Origin: Psychrobacter sp. Choline-02u-9
GTDB taxonomy: Bacteria; Pseudomonadota; Gammaproteobacteria; Pseudomonadales; Moraxellaceae
Assembly (NCBI RefSeq): GCF_002836505.1
Contig: NZ_PJBF01000058.1
Span: 124,001 to 188,000 of the forward strand
Reading direction: 5' to 3'
Length of the DNA: 64,000 bases
In this document: positions 27,095 through 37,715 of the stretch, one piece after another
Layout: the number at the start of each line of letters is the position of its first letter
How positions within the stretch are numbered: position 1 is the stretch's first letter
Notes under the pieces: generated by a model
The model's input: only the letters and a program-made list of their open reading frames with translations
Database searches by the model: none
Told to the model about the DNA's origin: nothing
Made by a program: the position numbers and the translations under genes

Positions 27095-30000
27095 TTAATG
27101 ACTAATGATTTTCTTCAGATGATAAAGTAAATCATGCGCTTGCTTAGGTGTTAAGCTATCAGGGTCAATTGTGCTCAGCTCATCTTGTAGGCTAAATAAC
27201 TGATTTTGTTTTGGATTACTAATTGCGTCTGATGTTTGAGTAGTATGACTTACTTCTTGATTGAGAGTAGCATCATTATAACTTTCTTGCCGTTTATCCT
27301 TTACTGACTTAGCTAATTCATTTTTATCATCAACAGTTTTTGCTTTATCTACGGCTAAATGGTCTAACTGTAAGTTGTCTGCTAAATAGCGCTTAGCATC
27401 CTCTAGCACTTGGGTAGGAATACCAGCCATTTTTGCGACATGCAGCCCAAAGCTAGAGCTTGCTGCACCATCTTTTATCTGATGCAATAGCAATAACTGA
27501 CCGTCGACTTCACTGGCTGCTACATGGACATTACGGATATTAGCATGATGCCTGCCAATATCATTCGTTAATTGTGTCAGCTCAAAATAATGAGTGGCAA
27601 ATAATGTCAGGCAGCCAATCTCGACTAGGCGATTGACACAGGCATGGGCAATGGCAAGGCCATCAGTAGTGGCAGTACCGCGGCCGACTTCGTCCATTAA
27701 TACCAGTGATTTATTGGTAGCTTGATTTAAGATATTGGCCGTCTCGATCATTTCTACCATAAAGGTCGATTTGCCACCAGCCAAGTCGTCAGCTGAACCA
27801 ATACGAGTAAAGATACGATCGATATCACCAATATGAGCACTAGCGGCTGGCACAAAGCTGCCGCAATGAGCGAGTAGGACTATCAAAGCCGTTTGGCGCA
27901 TATAGGTAGATTTACCACCCATATTAGGGCCGGTAATCAGAAGCAGTCTTTCAGGGTGTCCTTCATCAGCATTGGCGCTACCTAGTGCACAGTCATTGGC
28001 GACAAATTGGTTTGTACTTAATGAATTACTATTCCTATTGTTCGTATTCGTTTGATTCAATGCCGCTTCGACCACAACGTGACGACCTTGACGAATATCG
28101 ATATTGGTTTGACTTTTGGCCACTGATTCGCTTTGGTCTTTTGTATGTAGACCCATGGTTGGGCGCTGCCAGTTATACGTCATGGCAAGTTGGGCCCAAT
28201 TGCTTAGCACATCTAGTTGTGCGATAGCCGCGCTAAGCTGTTGTAGATCAGCCAAATGTTGGTTTAATTGATTTAAGAGTTCTTGATACAGCTGCTTTTC
28301 ACGCGCTAATGCCAAGGACTGGGCACTTAGATATTCTGTCTCGACTTCCTTTAGCTCATCAGTGATAAAGCGCTCACTACTTTTGAGCGTTTGCCGACGG
28401 ATAAAGTGGGCAGGGGCATTCTTCGCCTGCATTTTGGGCAATTCAAAATAGAAGCCGCTAACTTTATTAAAGCCGACTTTTAGACTCGGTAGTTGGTTGT
28501 CTTGACGTGCACGCTCGACCATCTCGTCTAGCGTCAATTGGATATTGTCATGCAAGTGGGTAAGACGATCAAACTCTTCATCAAAGCCCGATGCTAGCAT
28601 TCCGCCATCACGGATATGAGCAGGCGGTTCAATGACAATAGCGCGCTCGATTAATTCGGCAACGGATTGAACAGCAGGTAACTCAGCTGGCAATTGCTGC
28701 ATCAGCATTGGTAAGAGGCCCGCGTCTTCATGGCTGATACCGGATTCTGTCAATAGAGTAGTAAGCTGAGCACTACTAGCGATGCCATCGGCAAGCTTGC
28801 GCAAGTCACGAGGCTTGGCACTCATTAGCCCAATTCGACTGCTGATTCGTTCAATATCGCCAATAGTATTCAGCGTTTCTCGTAAACGTGTAACCAGTAA
28901 ACTATCTTTCAAGTCTTGGTTTGACTCAATTGAGTCACTCTCTGGGCTTAGCAAGCAAGTTATCGCATCTAGACGCATATTGATACGGGAATGCTGACGC
29001 AGTGGACGCTTCATTTGCTGTACGAGTAAACGCTTGCCCATCGGAGTCTGACAATGATTCAGCACAGATATCAAAGAAGTACCGTTGCTACTAACAGGGG
29101 TAAATAGCTCGAGATTTTGCTGGCTATTGGCATCGATAATTAGGTAGTCATCGCTGTACTCGACAATGAGTTGGTTCACTTGGGGCACATGACGTTGCTG
29201 AGTCTGACGCGCATAGTGTATAAGCGCCGCACAACTGGTCTGTACAAGTGGAGCCTCATGAATACCCAACCCATCGAGACGCTGAACCTCGAACTGTTGG
29301 CAAAGCGTGTCACTGGCATGCTCACGATGAAAGTCATTGGCAGCGACTTCTATAATAGGGCAGTCCAGATTTTGTCGTAACCACAGTAGCCACTCTGTAT
29401 CATTGCTTCCAATACTGCCGCCAACGCCATCAATAAGCGCTTCACTAATGATGCATTCACTAGGCGCAAAACGCGCCAATACAGTAAGCATTTGAGTTCG
29501 TAAATTATCGATATCGTTTTTGTCTGCTATCAGTGTCTGGGTAGTCAGTGTGCCTGCAGCCAAATCCATCTGGCTAACGGCTGCTTGTAACGTCTGGCTA
29601 TGGTCTTGCGTTTTCATAGTCGCAATATCGATGGCAACCACAGTCGGCGTATGATTAGGGGCAATCAATGCATCATCGGTAATAGTACCTGCGGTAAGCG
29701 TTTTAACCACTTCACGGCGCATGATGCTGCCAGTAGCAGATTTACTTTTGTCTTTCTTCTGCTTGTCGCCCATTGCAGGGGCGTTGGCCTTGTCACTAGC
29801 ATTGCCAGTTGTTGATTCGTCAATTTGTTCGCATACGACCACTGTCTGACCAGCAGCAATCAAGCGTGCCATATAGCTATCAGCTGCATGAAACGGTACG
29901 CCCGCCATGGCTATCGTGTTGCCTGCCTTATCCGTACCACGGCGCGTCAGTGTGATATCCAATATCTGTGCCGCCCGCTTAGCATCGTCAAAGAACAGCT

Positions 30001-30208
30001 CATAGAAGTCACCCATCCGGTACAAGAGCAATGCTTGTGGATAGTTGGCTTTCATGGTTAGATATTGCACCATCATCGGCGTATGGTCTGCTAGGTTATA
30101 AACGGCATTGCCTATACTTAAGCAGTCAGAGCTCTCTTTTTTTGATAAGGGTTTTTCTGATGAATTAGGATTTGACGATTGATTTTGTCCAGATGGCTTT
30201 ACGGTCAT
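27095..30208 (-). CDS. mutS: DNA mismatch repair protein MutS
   Basis: Mismatch-recognition ATPase, 1037 aa from the chosen start, much longer than E. coli MutS (853). The mismatch-binding domain opens with [30 protein letters not shown], containing the Phe-x-Glu reading motif. The ATPase has Walker [10 protein letters not shown] (about nt 27908-27934), Walker [12 protein letters not shown] and the [11 protein letters not shown] region. Extra length comes from an N-terminal Ser/Asn/Lys-rich tail, a Lys/Asp/Ala insert near residue 140-165, and an Asn/Ser-rich insert of about 40 residues just before Walker A. The ATG at 30208 is preferred; the frame stays open to 30319 but that extra segment looks non-conserved. 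Confidence 0.93.
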   Translation of the reverse strand: MTVKPSGQNQSSNPNSSEKPLSKKESSDCLSIGNAVYNLADHTPMMVQYLTMKANYPQALLLYRMGDFYELFFDDAKRAAQILDITLTRRGTDKAGNTIAMAGVPFHAADSYMARLIAAGQTVVVCEQIDESTTGNASDKANAPAMGDKQKKDKSKSATGSIMRREVVKTLTAGTITDDALIAPNHTPTVVAIDIATMKTQDHSQTLQAAVSQMDLAAGTLTTQTLIADKNDIDNLRTQMLTVLARFAPSECIISEALIDGVGGSIGSNDTEWLLWLRQNLDCPIIEVAANDFHREHASDTLCQQFEVQRLDGLGIHEAPLVQTSCAALIHYARQTQQRHVPQVNQLIVEYSDDYLIIDANSQQNLELFTPVSSNGTSLISVLNHCQTPMGKRLLVQQMKRPLRQHSRINMRLDAITCLLSPESDSIESNQDLKDSLLVTRLRETLNTIGDIERISSRIGLMSAKPRDLRKLADGIASSAQLTTLLTESGISHEDAGLLPMLMQQLPAELPAVQSVAELIERAIVIEPPAHIRDGGMLASGFDEEFDRLTHLHDNIQLTLDEMVERARQDNQLPSLKVGFNKVSGFYFELPKMQAKNAPAHFIRRQTLKSSERFITDELKEVETEYLSAQSLALAREKQLYQELLNQLNQHLADLQQLSAAIAQLDVLSNWAQLAMTYNWQRPTMGLHTKDQSESVAKSQTNIDIRQGRHVVVEAALNQTNTNNRNSNSLSTNQFVANDCALGSANADEGHPERLLLITGPNMGGKSTYMRQTALIVLLAHCGSFVPAASAHIGDIDRIFTRIGSADDLAGGKSTFMVEMIETANILNQATNKSLVLMDEVGRGTATTDGLAIAHACVNRLVEIGCLTLFATHYFELTQLTNDIGRHHANIRNVHVAASEVDGQLLLLHQIKDGAASSSFGLHVAKMAGIPTQVLEDAKRYLADNLQLDHLAVDKAKTVDDKNELAKSVKDKRQESYNDATLNQEVSHTTQTSDAISNPKQNQLFSLQDELSTIDPDSLTPKQAHDLLYHLKKIISH

Positions 30209-30319
30209 GCAGAGTCTCTTATAGTGCTTTAATAGGTTGTAATGAGTATTTTGTGATAAGGGTGCTAAAGGGTCATTTGTCTTATGTATGAGTTTGATAG
30301 ATAGCTTTGGCTTTACCAA

Positions 30320-30662
30320 TAAACCAGTTACTTATAGATAAATGGCTTAACGACAAACTTTGAGCCAAAACGTAGCGATCGCAAGCGTATAAAAGTCAAA
30401 ATGTGAAAAATAATAAAGTCGCTGAAAAAGCTAAAGAATTTAAGAAGGTATTCGCTATTTTAACACGTCCTACTAGGTTTTTACTGTGGCAAATATCTAC
30501 TCGCTGCCCTTGTATCCATCAGCGTCATAACCATATATAATGACGGCACACTTAATTGGGCGATACTAAATTAGGTAGTACTTAGTCGGGTGATGACAAG
30601 GCAGAGAGCTAAGCTTTGGCTAATGCGCACTAATTATCGAATATTCCATAGGTCAAAAAATT
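30320..30662. other. Divergent promoter region between mutS and secA
   Basis: About 340 nt between divergently transcribed mutS and secA. It must hold both promoters, but I could not fix either with confidence. No open frame or repeat stands out. Confidence 0.5.
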
Positions 30663-33464
30663 ATGTTATCAAAGATTATAGGCAGTGTGGTTGGCACCAA
30701 AAATGACCGCGAATTAAAACGCATGCGTAAAGTGGTCAGCAAGATCAACGCACGAGAGGCTGAAATACAAGCCCTGTCTGATGAGCAACTACAACAAAAA
30801 ACTGAAGAATTTAAAGCCAGACATCAAAAAGGCGAAAGCTTAGATGCATTATTGCCAGAAGCGTTTGCTGTCTGCCGCGAAGCATCATTGCGTGTCAATG
30901 GCATGCGTCACTATGATGTGCAGCTGATCGGTGGTATCACCTTGCACGAAGGCAAAATCGCTGAGATGAAAACTGGTGAAGGTAAAACCCTAATGGGAAC
31001 CTTGGCCATGTATCTAAATGCGATCAGCGGCAAAGGGGTTCATCTGGTCACGGTCAACGACTATTTGGCTGCGCGTGATGCTGAGCTGAACCGTCCGTTG
31101 TTTGGGTTTTTGGGTATGACTGTTGGTGTGATTTACTCACAGCAGCCGCCACAAGAAAAAATCGAAGCTTATCAAGCTGACATTACCTATGGTACCAATA
31201 ACGAATACGGCTTCGATTATCTACGCGATAACATGGTCTTTAGTCTTGCTGAGAAAAAACAGCGCCCGCTAAACTTTTGTATTATCGATGAAATTGACTC
31301 AATCTTGATTGATGAGGCTCGTACGCCACTTATCATTTCGGGTCAAGCTGAAGATTCATCACGCATGTACGCGTTGATTAATACGATTATTCCTGTGCTA
31401 ATTCGTTCAAAAGACGAAGAAGCAAACAAGAATAACGAAGAAGAAGACTTCTGGATTGATGAAAAGAATCGCCAGATTGAGATCAGCGAAAAAGGCTATG
31501 AAAAAATCGAGCGCTTCTTAATCGAAGTAGGCGAGCTTGGTGAGAACGAAAGCTTATATAGCCCAAGTCGTCTGCCACTTCTGGCTCACGTTCAAGCTGC
31601 CATCCGTGCGCATCACGTATTTGTCAAAAACGTTCATTATATCGTCGATGAAGGCGAAGTGGTCATCGTTGATGAAAATACAGGCCGTACCATGCCTGGT
31701 CGTCGCTGGTCAGAAGGTTTGCATCAAGCAGTAGAAGCGAAAGAAAACGTTGAGATCCAAGCAGAAAACCAAACACTTGCAACCACGACATTCCAGAACT
31801 ACTTCCGTCTATATGACAAGTTATCTGGTATGACAGGTACCGCTGATACCGAAGCTGCCGAGTTCAAATCTACTTACGATCTAGATGTCATTGTGATTCC
31901 AACGCATGAGCCAATTGCTCGTATCGATATGGATGACCAGATTTTCTTAACCAAGTTAGGCAAATACAAAGGCATCATTCGCGAAATTAAAGAAATTCAA
32001 GCCAAAGGCGCGCCAGTACTGGTTGGTACAGCGACGATTGAGGCCAGTGAAGAATTGTCTTACTTGCTTGACCAAGAAGGCGTTAAGCATAACGTTCTAA
32101 ACGCCAAGCAGCATGAGCGTGAAGCAGAAATTATTGCACAGGCAGGTAGTCCAAAGTCAGTCACGATCGCCACCAACATGGCGGGCCGTGGTACGGATAT
32201 TATCCTTGGTGGTAACTGGCAGTCGTTTATCGAAGATATCGATGCGGTGAGTCCAGAGGAGATGCAGCGTTTAAAGTCTCAATGGCAAGTCAAACATGAC
32301 CAAGTCGTAGCAGCTGGTGGTTTACATATCATTGGCTCTGAGCGCCATGAGTCACGCCGTATCGATAACCAGCTACGTGGTCGTGCTGGTCGTCAAGGTG
32401 ACCCTGGTATGTCACGCTTTTTCCTATCGCTCGAAGATGATCTGATGCGTATCTTCGCAGGCGATCGTGTGGTCAATATGATGCGTGCGATGGGTCTCAA
32501 AGAAGATGAAGCCATCGAACATAAAATGGTCTCTAAATCGATCGAAAACGCGCAAGGTAAAGTTGAGAGTCGCGATTTTGATGCTCGTAAAAACCTACTG
32601 AAATACGATGATGTTGCCAATGAGCAGCGTAAAGTTATCTATGGTCAGCGTGATGATTTATTAGCAGAGATGGACTTATTAGAAGCCATCGAAGTGATGC
32701 ATCATGAAGTATATAACGCGATGATCAATCAGTTTATTCCGCCTGGCTCTATTGACGACCAGTGGAATATTGACGGCTTAGAAGACGAGTTAGAAGACGA
32801 ATTCAAAATCTCGATGCCGATTAATGATTGGTTAGATGAAGATCGCCGTCTGGATGAAGAAGGGCTGCGTGAGAAAATCGTTCAAACGGCGATAGATCGT
32901 TATCACAGTCGCCGTGAGCAGATGGGTGAAAAAGACGCCGCTCAGCTTGAGCGTCATTTCATGCTACAGAGTCTAGATAAGCATTGGAAAGAGCACTTAA
33001 CGCAGATGGATCAGCTACGTAAAGGGATTCATTTACGTGGTTATGCACAGAAAAACCCTGAGCAAGAATACAAGCGTGAGTCGTTTGAATTGTTCCAAAT
33101 GATGCTTGGTGCGATTAAGTCTGAGACCGTACAGGACTTGTCACGTGTGCATATTCCAACCAAGGAAGAACTGGAAGCATTAGAGATTCAGCAACGTGAG
33201 AACGCTGCCCATATGCAAATGCAGTTCGAACATGACGATGTAGATAACTTGGATAGCAATGCGAGTGGTTCAGCTGCTCAGCCGCAACCACAAAACCGTA
33301 GTCTAAACAGCGGTGCTGCGGCAGCTGGCGTTGGTGCTGCTATAGCAGGTAACGGTAGTAATGCTAATGAACCAAACCCATATGCAGGTATGAACATCAG
33401 TCGTAATGCAGCGTGTCCTTGTGGATCAGGTCTTAAGTACAAGCAGTGCCATGGTAAAATCTAG
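30663..33464 (+). CDS. secA: Protein translocase motor subunit SecA
   Basis: ATPase that drives proteins through SecYEG; 933 aa. Walker A lies at residues 102-110 ([10 protein letters not shown]), and helicase motifs follow: [47 protein letters not shown], and [17 protein letters not shown]. The C-terminus has the zinc-binding SecB-contact motif [14 protein letters not shown] after a Gln/Asn/Ala-rich linker. No secM-like gene precedes it. It stands alone with a terminator downstream. Confidence 0.97.
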   Translation: MLSKIIGSVVGTKNDRELKRMRKVVSKINAREAEIQALSDEQLQQKTEEFKARHQKGESLDALLPEAFAVCREASLRVNGMRHYDVQLIGGITLHEGKIAEMKTGEGKTLMGTLAMYLNAISGKGVHLVTVNDYLAARDAELNRPLFGFLGMTVGVIYSQQPPQEKIEAYQADITYGTNNEYGFDYLRDNMVFSLAEKKQRPLNFCIIDEIDSILIDEARTPLIISGQAEDSSRMYALINTIIPVLIRSKDEEANKNNEEEDFWIDEKNRQIEISEKGYEKIERFLIEVGELGENESLYSPSRLPLLAHVQAAIRAHHVFVKNVHYIVDEGEVVIVDENTGRTMPGRRWSEGLHQAVEAKENVEIQAENQTLATTTFQNYFRLYDKLSGMTGTADTEAAEFKSTYDLDVIVIPTHEPIARIDMDDQIFLTKLGKYKGIIREIKEIQAKGAPVLVGTATIEASEELSYLLDQEGVKHNVLNAKQHEREAEIIAQAGSPKSVTIATNMAGRGTDIILGGNWQSFIEDIDAVSPEEMQRLKSQWQVKHDQVVAAGGLHIIGSERHESRRIDNQLRGRAGRQGDPGMSRFFLSLEDDLMRIFAGDRVVNMMRAMGLKEDEAIEHKMVSKSIENAQGKVESRDFDARKNLLKYDDVANEQRKVIYGQRDDLLAEMDLLEAIEVMHHEVYNAMINQFIPPGSIDDQWNIDGLEDELEDEFKISMPINDWLDEDRRLDEEGLREKIVQTAIDRYHSRREQMGEKDAAQLERHFMLQSLDKHWKEHLTQMDQLRKGIHLRGYAQKNPEQEYKRESFELFQMMLGAIKSETVQDLSRVHIPTKEELEALEIQQRENAAHMQMQFEHDDVDNLDSNASGSAAQPQPQNRSLNSGAAAAGVGAAIAGNGSNANEPNPYAGMNISRNAACPCGSGLKYKQCHGKI

Positions 33465-33526
33465 TCTTTAATCATAGCAAGTTATTAGCTATGTATTGAA
33501 CTGCTATTAGAGACAGCCTTTATCTG

Positions 33527-33562
33527 AAAAAGCCCTTATCTTAAGTAGATAGGGGCTTTTTT
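33527..33562 (+). terminator. Rho-independent terminator after secA
   Basis: AAAAGCCCTTATC pairs with GATAGGGGCTTTT (one G-T pair) around a seven-base loop, followed by T-rich sequence. Confidence 0.85.
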
Positions 33563-33705
33563 ATATCTGTTAGATAACTTATGCAAACTTAAAACTTGCT
33601 AGACTAAGTCCAACAAACACTTTGTATTGATTACTTACAAATTCAGCATAGGCGTGAATTTATGGACACGCTATAGTGTTTAACATATTTATTTGGGAGA
33701 GTGTC

Positions 33706-34239
33706 ATGAGTGTAGAATTCTTAAAAAAAGTGCGTAGCTCAGTAGTTTTAACAAGTTTGTTGGCTGGCGCCTTGACGGTCAGCGCTTGTCAGCAACAGGC
33801 AGAGCCAGAGTCGGGAATGGAAGACGGTGCTAATACAGAAGAGTCTGTTCCAATGTCAGCGGAGCCTGCTGAACCTAGTGATGTCGTCGTCGATACCGAA
33901 GACGCTTCGCTTAACGAAGTAGAAGGTGATACCACCGCTTCAGTAAATAGCGCCGTCATGCAGATGTCGTATCTATGTACACCTGAACTAAAAGTTGAGG
34001 CGACTTATAAAGAAGATGCCAATCAAGTTGTTGTTGCAACTGACATGGGTACAGTAACGTTAAACCAGACCAATGAAGGTAGTAATCCTGAAGTGTTTGA
34101 AGTGGCGACCGCAATTGATGGTGGTCAAGGCTTCACACAATGGCGTGTAGGGCACGAAGCTCGTAAAACTGGCGTCATGCGTACTGCTGGTACCGATGAG
34201 TCAAATGTTAATACATTCGAGTGTAATGAAGCCTCGTAG
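33706..34239 (+). CDS. Small secreted lipoprotein of unknown function
   Basis: A 177-aa probable lipoprotein. A signal segment (VVLTSLLAGALTV) ends in a lipobox VSAC. An acidic linker rich in Glu, Pro, Ser and Asp follows to about residue 85. The last 90 residues form a compact domain beginning QMSYLCTPELKVEATY and containing GFTQWRVGHEARKTGVMRT, with two cysteines. This pattern faintly recalls MliC-type lysozyme inhibitors (YxC ... VxY), but the match is too weak to name. ATG 33706 is chosen because GGGAGAG sits just upstream; an in-frame ATG at 33676 would spoil the signal peptide. It is a single gene with its own terminator. Confidence 0.8.
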   Translation: MSVEFLKKVRSSVVLTSLLAGALTVSACQQQAEPESGMEDGANTEESVPMSAEPAEPSDVVVDTEDASLNEVEGDTTASVNSAVMQMSYLCTPELKVEATYKEDANQVVVATDMGTVTLNQTNEGSNPEVFEVATAIDGGQGFTQWRVGHEARKTGVMRTAGTDESNVNTFECNEAS

Positions 34240-34272
34240 TTGGTCTTTAATACTTAGTAAGTGATAGGCATT

Positions 34273-34306
34273 AAAAAAGCAACGCTAAGATAGCGTTGCT
34301 TTTTTA
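34273..34306 (+). terminator. Rho-independent terminator after the lipoprotein gene
   Basis: A perfect stem AAAAAAGCAACGCTA/TAGCGTTGCTTTTTT with loop AGA. Its symmetry allows use from both sides, as the next gene is convergent. Confidence 0.9.
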
Positions 34307-34363
34307 TGTTGTGACATAATCTTTATCAATCATACAATTTCGTAGTGGCTAAACTATCAGCGC

Positions 34364-34930
34364 TTATTTTAACGGAGTTGTATCAGAACCATGAGCCAAC
34401 AGACCTTTTTCAGTCACATCTAACTCTTCATGCTTGAGCTCTACTTGAATGCTATCAGTATGCACATGGGTGCTTTTGTTAATTTCGATATCTTGAATAG
34501 CGTAGGTGTCTTTGGTAATAGTAGCCACTTGGCGAGATAGCACAATATCAATCGGTTCATCGCCAATCTCTATTTGTTTACCATTAATGGTCACTACAGC
34601 TTTGCTATCCAAAGAAGGCTCGACGTGGCGCAATATATCTTTTTCATCGTAGTTACCAGAGAGTAAATCTTGGCTTTCTGCGTCATGATAATCAGTACGA
34701 ATGGTGATATATTCTTCTACCAACTCAATTGGCACTTCAACAGTCTTAGTACGTGAATGCTTGATGACGGTTACTTTACCCACATCTAAGCGTTCTTTGT
34801 TAATTACAGGACGCTCTTCTAATAGCTCTAAGTGTCCAACATTGACAGTATTGTTCGTCTGCTTCGTTGAGATATTTTGTTCCTTATCCAAGTTATCTTG
34901 GTAAAGGCTGTTTCCATTTTCAGTAGTCAT
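34364..34930 (-). CDS. DUF2382 (YsnF/AvaK) domain protein
   Basis: A 188-aa cytoplasmic protein of the DUF2382 family, found in stress-associated proteins such as YsnF; biochemical function unknown. Two family blocks are visible: LELLEERPVINKERLDVGKVTVIKHSRTKTVEVPIELVEEYITI (residues about 32-75), and a C-terminal IDIVLSRQVATITKDTYAIQDIEINKSTHVHTDSIQVELKHEELDV. No signal peptide or membrane segment is present. It resembles the C-terminal part of the PRC-barrel protein encoded 250 nt away on the same strand, so the two are paralogues. AAGGAA precedes the ATG. Confidence 0.85.
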   Translation of the reverse strand: MTTENGNSLYQDNLDKEQNISTKQTNNTVNVGHLELLEERPVINKERLDVGKVTVIKHSRTKTVEVPIELVEEYITIRTDYHDAESQDLLSGNYDEKDILRHVEPSLDSKAVVTINGKQIEIGDEPIDIVLSRQVATITKDTYAIQDIEINKSTHVHTDSIQVELKHEELDVTEKGLLAHGSDTTPLK

Positions 34931-35054
34931 TGTTGTTCCTTTATAATTATAAAATGATGAATTTCTAATAATTTAAAGCGTTATATGTTGATCAACCACA
35001 TATATTAACTAGCTACAGTGAATACTATAAACCATTCGCTCATGTTATGAATAC

Positions 35055-35084
35055 AAAAAAGACCAGAGACATGCTCTGATCTTA
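35055..35084 (-). terminator. Terminator after the PRC-barrel gene
   Basis: On the minus strand AAGATCAGAG pairs with CTCTGGTCTT around a five-base loop, followed by six T. Confidence 0.8.
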
Positions 35085-35177
35085 ATGGCCAAACATATGA
35101 GTTTAGCTGATTATTACTATCATATTTAACTGACGATATAGGAAATTTACGTCGTTAAACTATGACTTATTAGCATA

Positions 35178-36026
35178 TTACATGCCACGAGCACGGCGTA
35201 CATCTTCTGCTGTGATACCATCACGGTCTACTAAGTTACCTTCACGGTCAACCACGTTGCCGTCACCATCAACATCTAGCTCTTCGCGTTGAATGGTCTC
35301 AACCACAGTTTCAGTGTGATGATCGGTCGTCTTGCCAACATTTACTTCTTCAGAAACATAGGTTTCTTTGCTGACGCGAGCACGTTCGGCCTGTAGCTCA
35401 ATTTCAACTGTTTCAGTAGCATCGAGATCACCAATACGACGATCTGTTGGGCGATCTACGCTAGTACGTTGGATATTGGCATGTTCTTCTTCTAGATCTA
35501 CATCGACATTGCGCTCTTCAGTAACGACATGCTTACCTACTTTTACTAAGCCAGCGACGATACGATCTTTATTCACTGTCAGACGCTCTTCTAATAGCTC
35601 TAGCGTATTTGGTGCGTCATAAGAATGATCTGCAATATCAACGCGATCTTCTACAGGGAGTGTATCAGCAGTAAATGCTTGACGATCTCTTTCGTACTGC
35701 TCTTTATAGCTGTACTGGTAATCGTGATCGTATACTTCCATGGCTTCTACTTGTGTTTTAGTTAAGCTATCAAAGAAGACATCATCACCAACGATACGTG
35801 CTAAACCTGCTGGTACCAGTACTTCTTTTGAGCTAAACCAGCCGCCTGCATCTACAATTAAGTAACGAATACGACCAGTAGTATCTTCTACTAGAGCACC
35901 TTCGATTTTACCAATTTTTTCTTCATTGATACCGTAAGCAGTTTTGTGCGTTGGATCATAATAGTCGTCACCAATTAAATCTTGATGAGTAGCTTGAATA
36001 TCTTTTAAACGGATTAGTTGACTCAT
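35178..36026 (-). CDS. PRC-barrel plus DUF2382 stress-associated protein
   Basis: A 282-aa protein with two modules. Residues 1-100 form a PRC-barrel domain (IGKIEGALVEDTTGRIRYLIVDAGGWFSSKEVLVPAGLARI). Residues about 143-255 are DUF2382 with LELLEERLTVNKDRIVAGLVKVGKHVVTEERNVDVDLEEEHANIQR and VEIELQAERARVSKETYVSEEVNVGKTTDHHTETV. A short tail reads DVDGDGNVVDREGNLVDRDG, which looks like a calcium-binding-type acidic repeat. Proteins of this build are common in desiccation- or radiation-tolerant bacteria including Psychrobacter and Deinococcus relatives, but no reaction is known. The DUF2382 part is duplicated as the gene downstream. Confidence 0.88.
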   Translation of the reverse strand: MSQLIRLKDIQATHQDLIGDDYYDPTHKTAYGINEEKIGKIEGALVEDTTGRIRYLIVDAGGWFSSKEVLVPAGLARIVGDDVFFDSLTKTQVEAMEVYDHDYQYSYKEQYERDRQAFTADTLPVEDRVDIADHSYDAPNTLELLEERLTVNKDRIVAGLVKVGKHVVTEERNVDVDLEEEHANIQRTSVDRPTDRRIGDLDATETVEIELQAERARVSKETYVSEEVNVGKTTDHHTETVVETIQREELDVDGDGNVVDREGNLVDRDGITAEDVRRARGM

Positions 36027-36323
36027 TGTTATATTCCTTTTTTGCGAGTTTATTTTTTATAATGTAATGGTTGATGTTGTTATTAATTTTTAGTAAAACC
36101 ATATTTATTACAGTTAATGGTAAGCCAAATGAATAGCTTCCCTATCAACTTGTAGCTATCCTAACATCGTGATTTTTGATGAGATATATGAGCAAGGTAG
36201 CAAAGTGTGCACTTGCAGTAATTGCGTGTAATAGGCTGTAAGTGGCATAACATAGGAGGGGGTAGAAGTTAACGAGTCTTTACACAGAGTAATATTCAAC
36301 ATTCATCGAAAGAAAGCAGACAC
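36027..36323. other. Upstream region of the PRC-barrel gene
   Basis: About 300 nt of A+T-rich sequence. No open frame or repeat is seen; the promoter of the PRC-barrel gene must lie here but could not be placed. Confidence 0.5.
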
Positions 36324-36358
36324 AAAAAAACCGCATCACTATTAGCAATGCGGTTTTT
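36324..36358 (-). terminator. Terminator after the thiolase gene
   Basis: ACCGCAT pairs with ATGCGGT within A/T runs; read on the minus strand it ends in seven T. Confidence 0.85.
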
Positions 36359-36424
36359 CAATGAACAATACTTATCTAAGTATTATTTAGCTAACTTACT
36401 TTAAGTCAGTTAAACCTGCTTTAT

Positions 36425-37606
36425 TTAAGCAAGTTCAATAGCTACGGCTACCGCTTCACCACCACCGATACATAGCGTTGCGACGCCTTTTTTGCCGCCA
36501 GTGCGCTTTAGAGAGTTGATAAGCGTAATCAAAATACGAGCACCTGAACAGCCTACTGGATGACCAAGGGCACATGCACCGCCTTCGATATTTACTTTAG
36601 CATGGTCAAGTTTCAGTTCGTCGATCGCAGCCATAGTAACCATCGCAAAGGCTTCGTTAATTTCCCATAGATCTACATCGTCTACTGACCAGCCAGCGCC
36701 TGCTAATACTTTTCCGATGGCACCGATTGGCGCAATAGTAAATTCGCTTGGGTGACGTGAGTTTGACGCAGTAGCAACGATACGAGCTTGGTAATCAAGG
36801 CCTTCAGCTTTCGCTTGAGACTCTTTCATTACTACGACGGCTGCAGCACCGTCTGAGATTGAGCTAGCGTTTGCAGCAGTAATCGTACCATCTTTAGCAA
36901 ATGCTGGACGCAAAGTAGGAATACGATCAGCATTAGCAAGAGCAGGTTGCTCATCGGTATCAACAGTTTGCTCGCCTTTGCGCGTTGCAAACGTAACAGG
37001 CTCGATTTCATCTTTAAAGTGGTTGTCTTTGATAGCAGTTAGCGCACGGTTCAATGACTCAATAGCAAACTCATCCATTTGCTCACGTGTATAGCCTTTT
37101 TCATCAGCCATTTCTTGAGCAAACATACCCATTAGCTTACCAGTATCAGCATCTTCTAGGCCATCTAAGAACATATGGTCTTTGACTTCTTTGTGACCCA
37201 TACGATAGCCGCCACGTGAACCTGGCATGATATACGGTGCATTGGTCATTGATTCCATGCCACCTGCAACAGCAACGTTGAAGCTGCCTGCTTTGATACC
37301 ATCATGCGCTTGCATGACTGCTTTTAGGCCTGAACCACAAAGCTTATTGATCGTGACAGCACCAGTCGCATCCGGTAGACCTGCTTTACGCATGGCTTGA
37401 CGGGCAGGGCCTTGACCCAAACCTGCCGTCAAGATACAACCCATAATGACTTCATCAACACTGTCAGCGCTAACACCTGAGCGTTCAACAGCAGCTTTGA
37501 TAGCGGCGGCGCCCAGCTCGGTAGCACTCATGTCTTTTAGTGCGCCTTGAAAGCCACCCATTGGTGTACGTGCGCCGTTTAGGATTACAATTGCATCATT
37601 TGACAT
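36425..37606 (-). CDS. Acetyl-CoA acetyltransferase (thiolase)
   Basis: Thiolase II of 393 aa that condenses two acetyl-CoA to acetoacetyl-CoA or runs in reverse. The nucleophilic cysteine is C90 in INKLCGSGLKAV. The signatures GGMESMTNAPY, NEAFA, the catalytic GHPVGCSGAR and the proton-relay Cys in TLCIGGGEAV are all present. It is closest in appearance to AtoB/PhaA-type biosynthetic thiolases. The gene follows hom on the same strand with a 109-nt gap; no pha or ketone-body genes are near, so the pathway (polyhydroxyalkanoate, fatty-acid or amino-acid breakdown) is open. Confidence 0.93.
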   Translation of the reverse strand: MSNDAIVILNGARTPMGGFQGALKDMSATELGAAAIKAAVERSGVSADSVDEVIMGCILTAGLGQGPARQAMRKAGLPDATGAVTINKLCGSGLKAVMQAHDGIKAGSFNVAVAGGMESMTNAPYIMPGSRGGYRMGHKEVKDHMFLDGLEDADTGKLMGMFAQEMADEKGYTREQMDEFAIESLNRALTAIKDNHFKDEIEPVTFATRKGEQTVDTDEQPALANADRIPTLRPAFAKDGTITAANASSISDGAAAVVVMKESQAKAEGLDYQARIVATASNSRHPSEFTIAPIGAIGKVLAGAGWSVDDVDLWEINEAFAMVTMAAIDELKLDHAKVNIEGGACALGHPVGCSGARILITLINSLKRTGGKKGVATLCIGGGEAVAVAIELA

Positions 37607-37715
37607 CGTTATTATTCCTTGTTGTGCGTTTTGATTAAGTATCTACCAAGAAATCAGATGCCGATTGGCTAGCTTTTACTTATATTATAAGCATCTGTCT
37701 TCTTCAGTATGTGGT

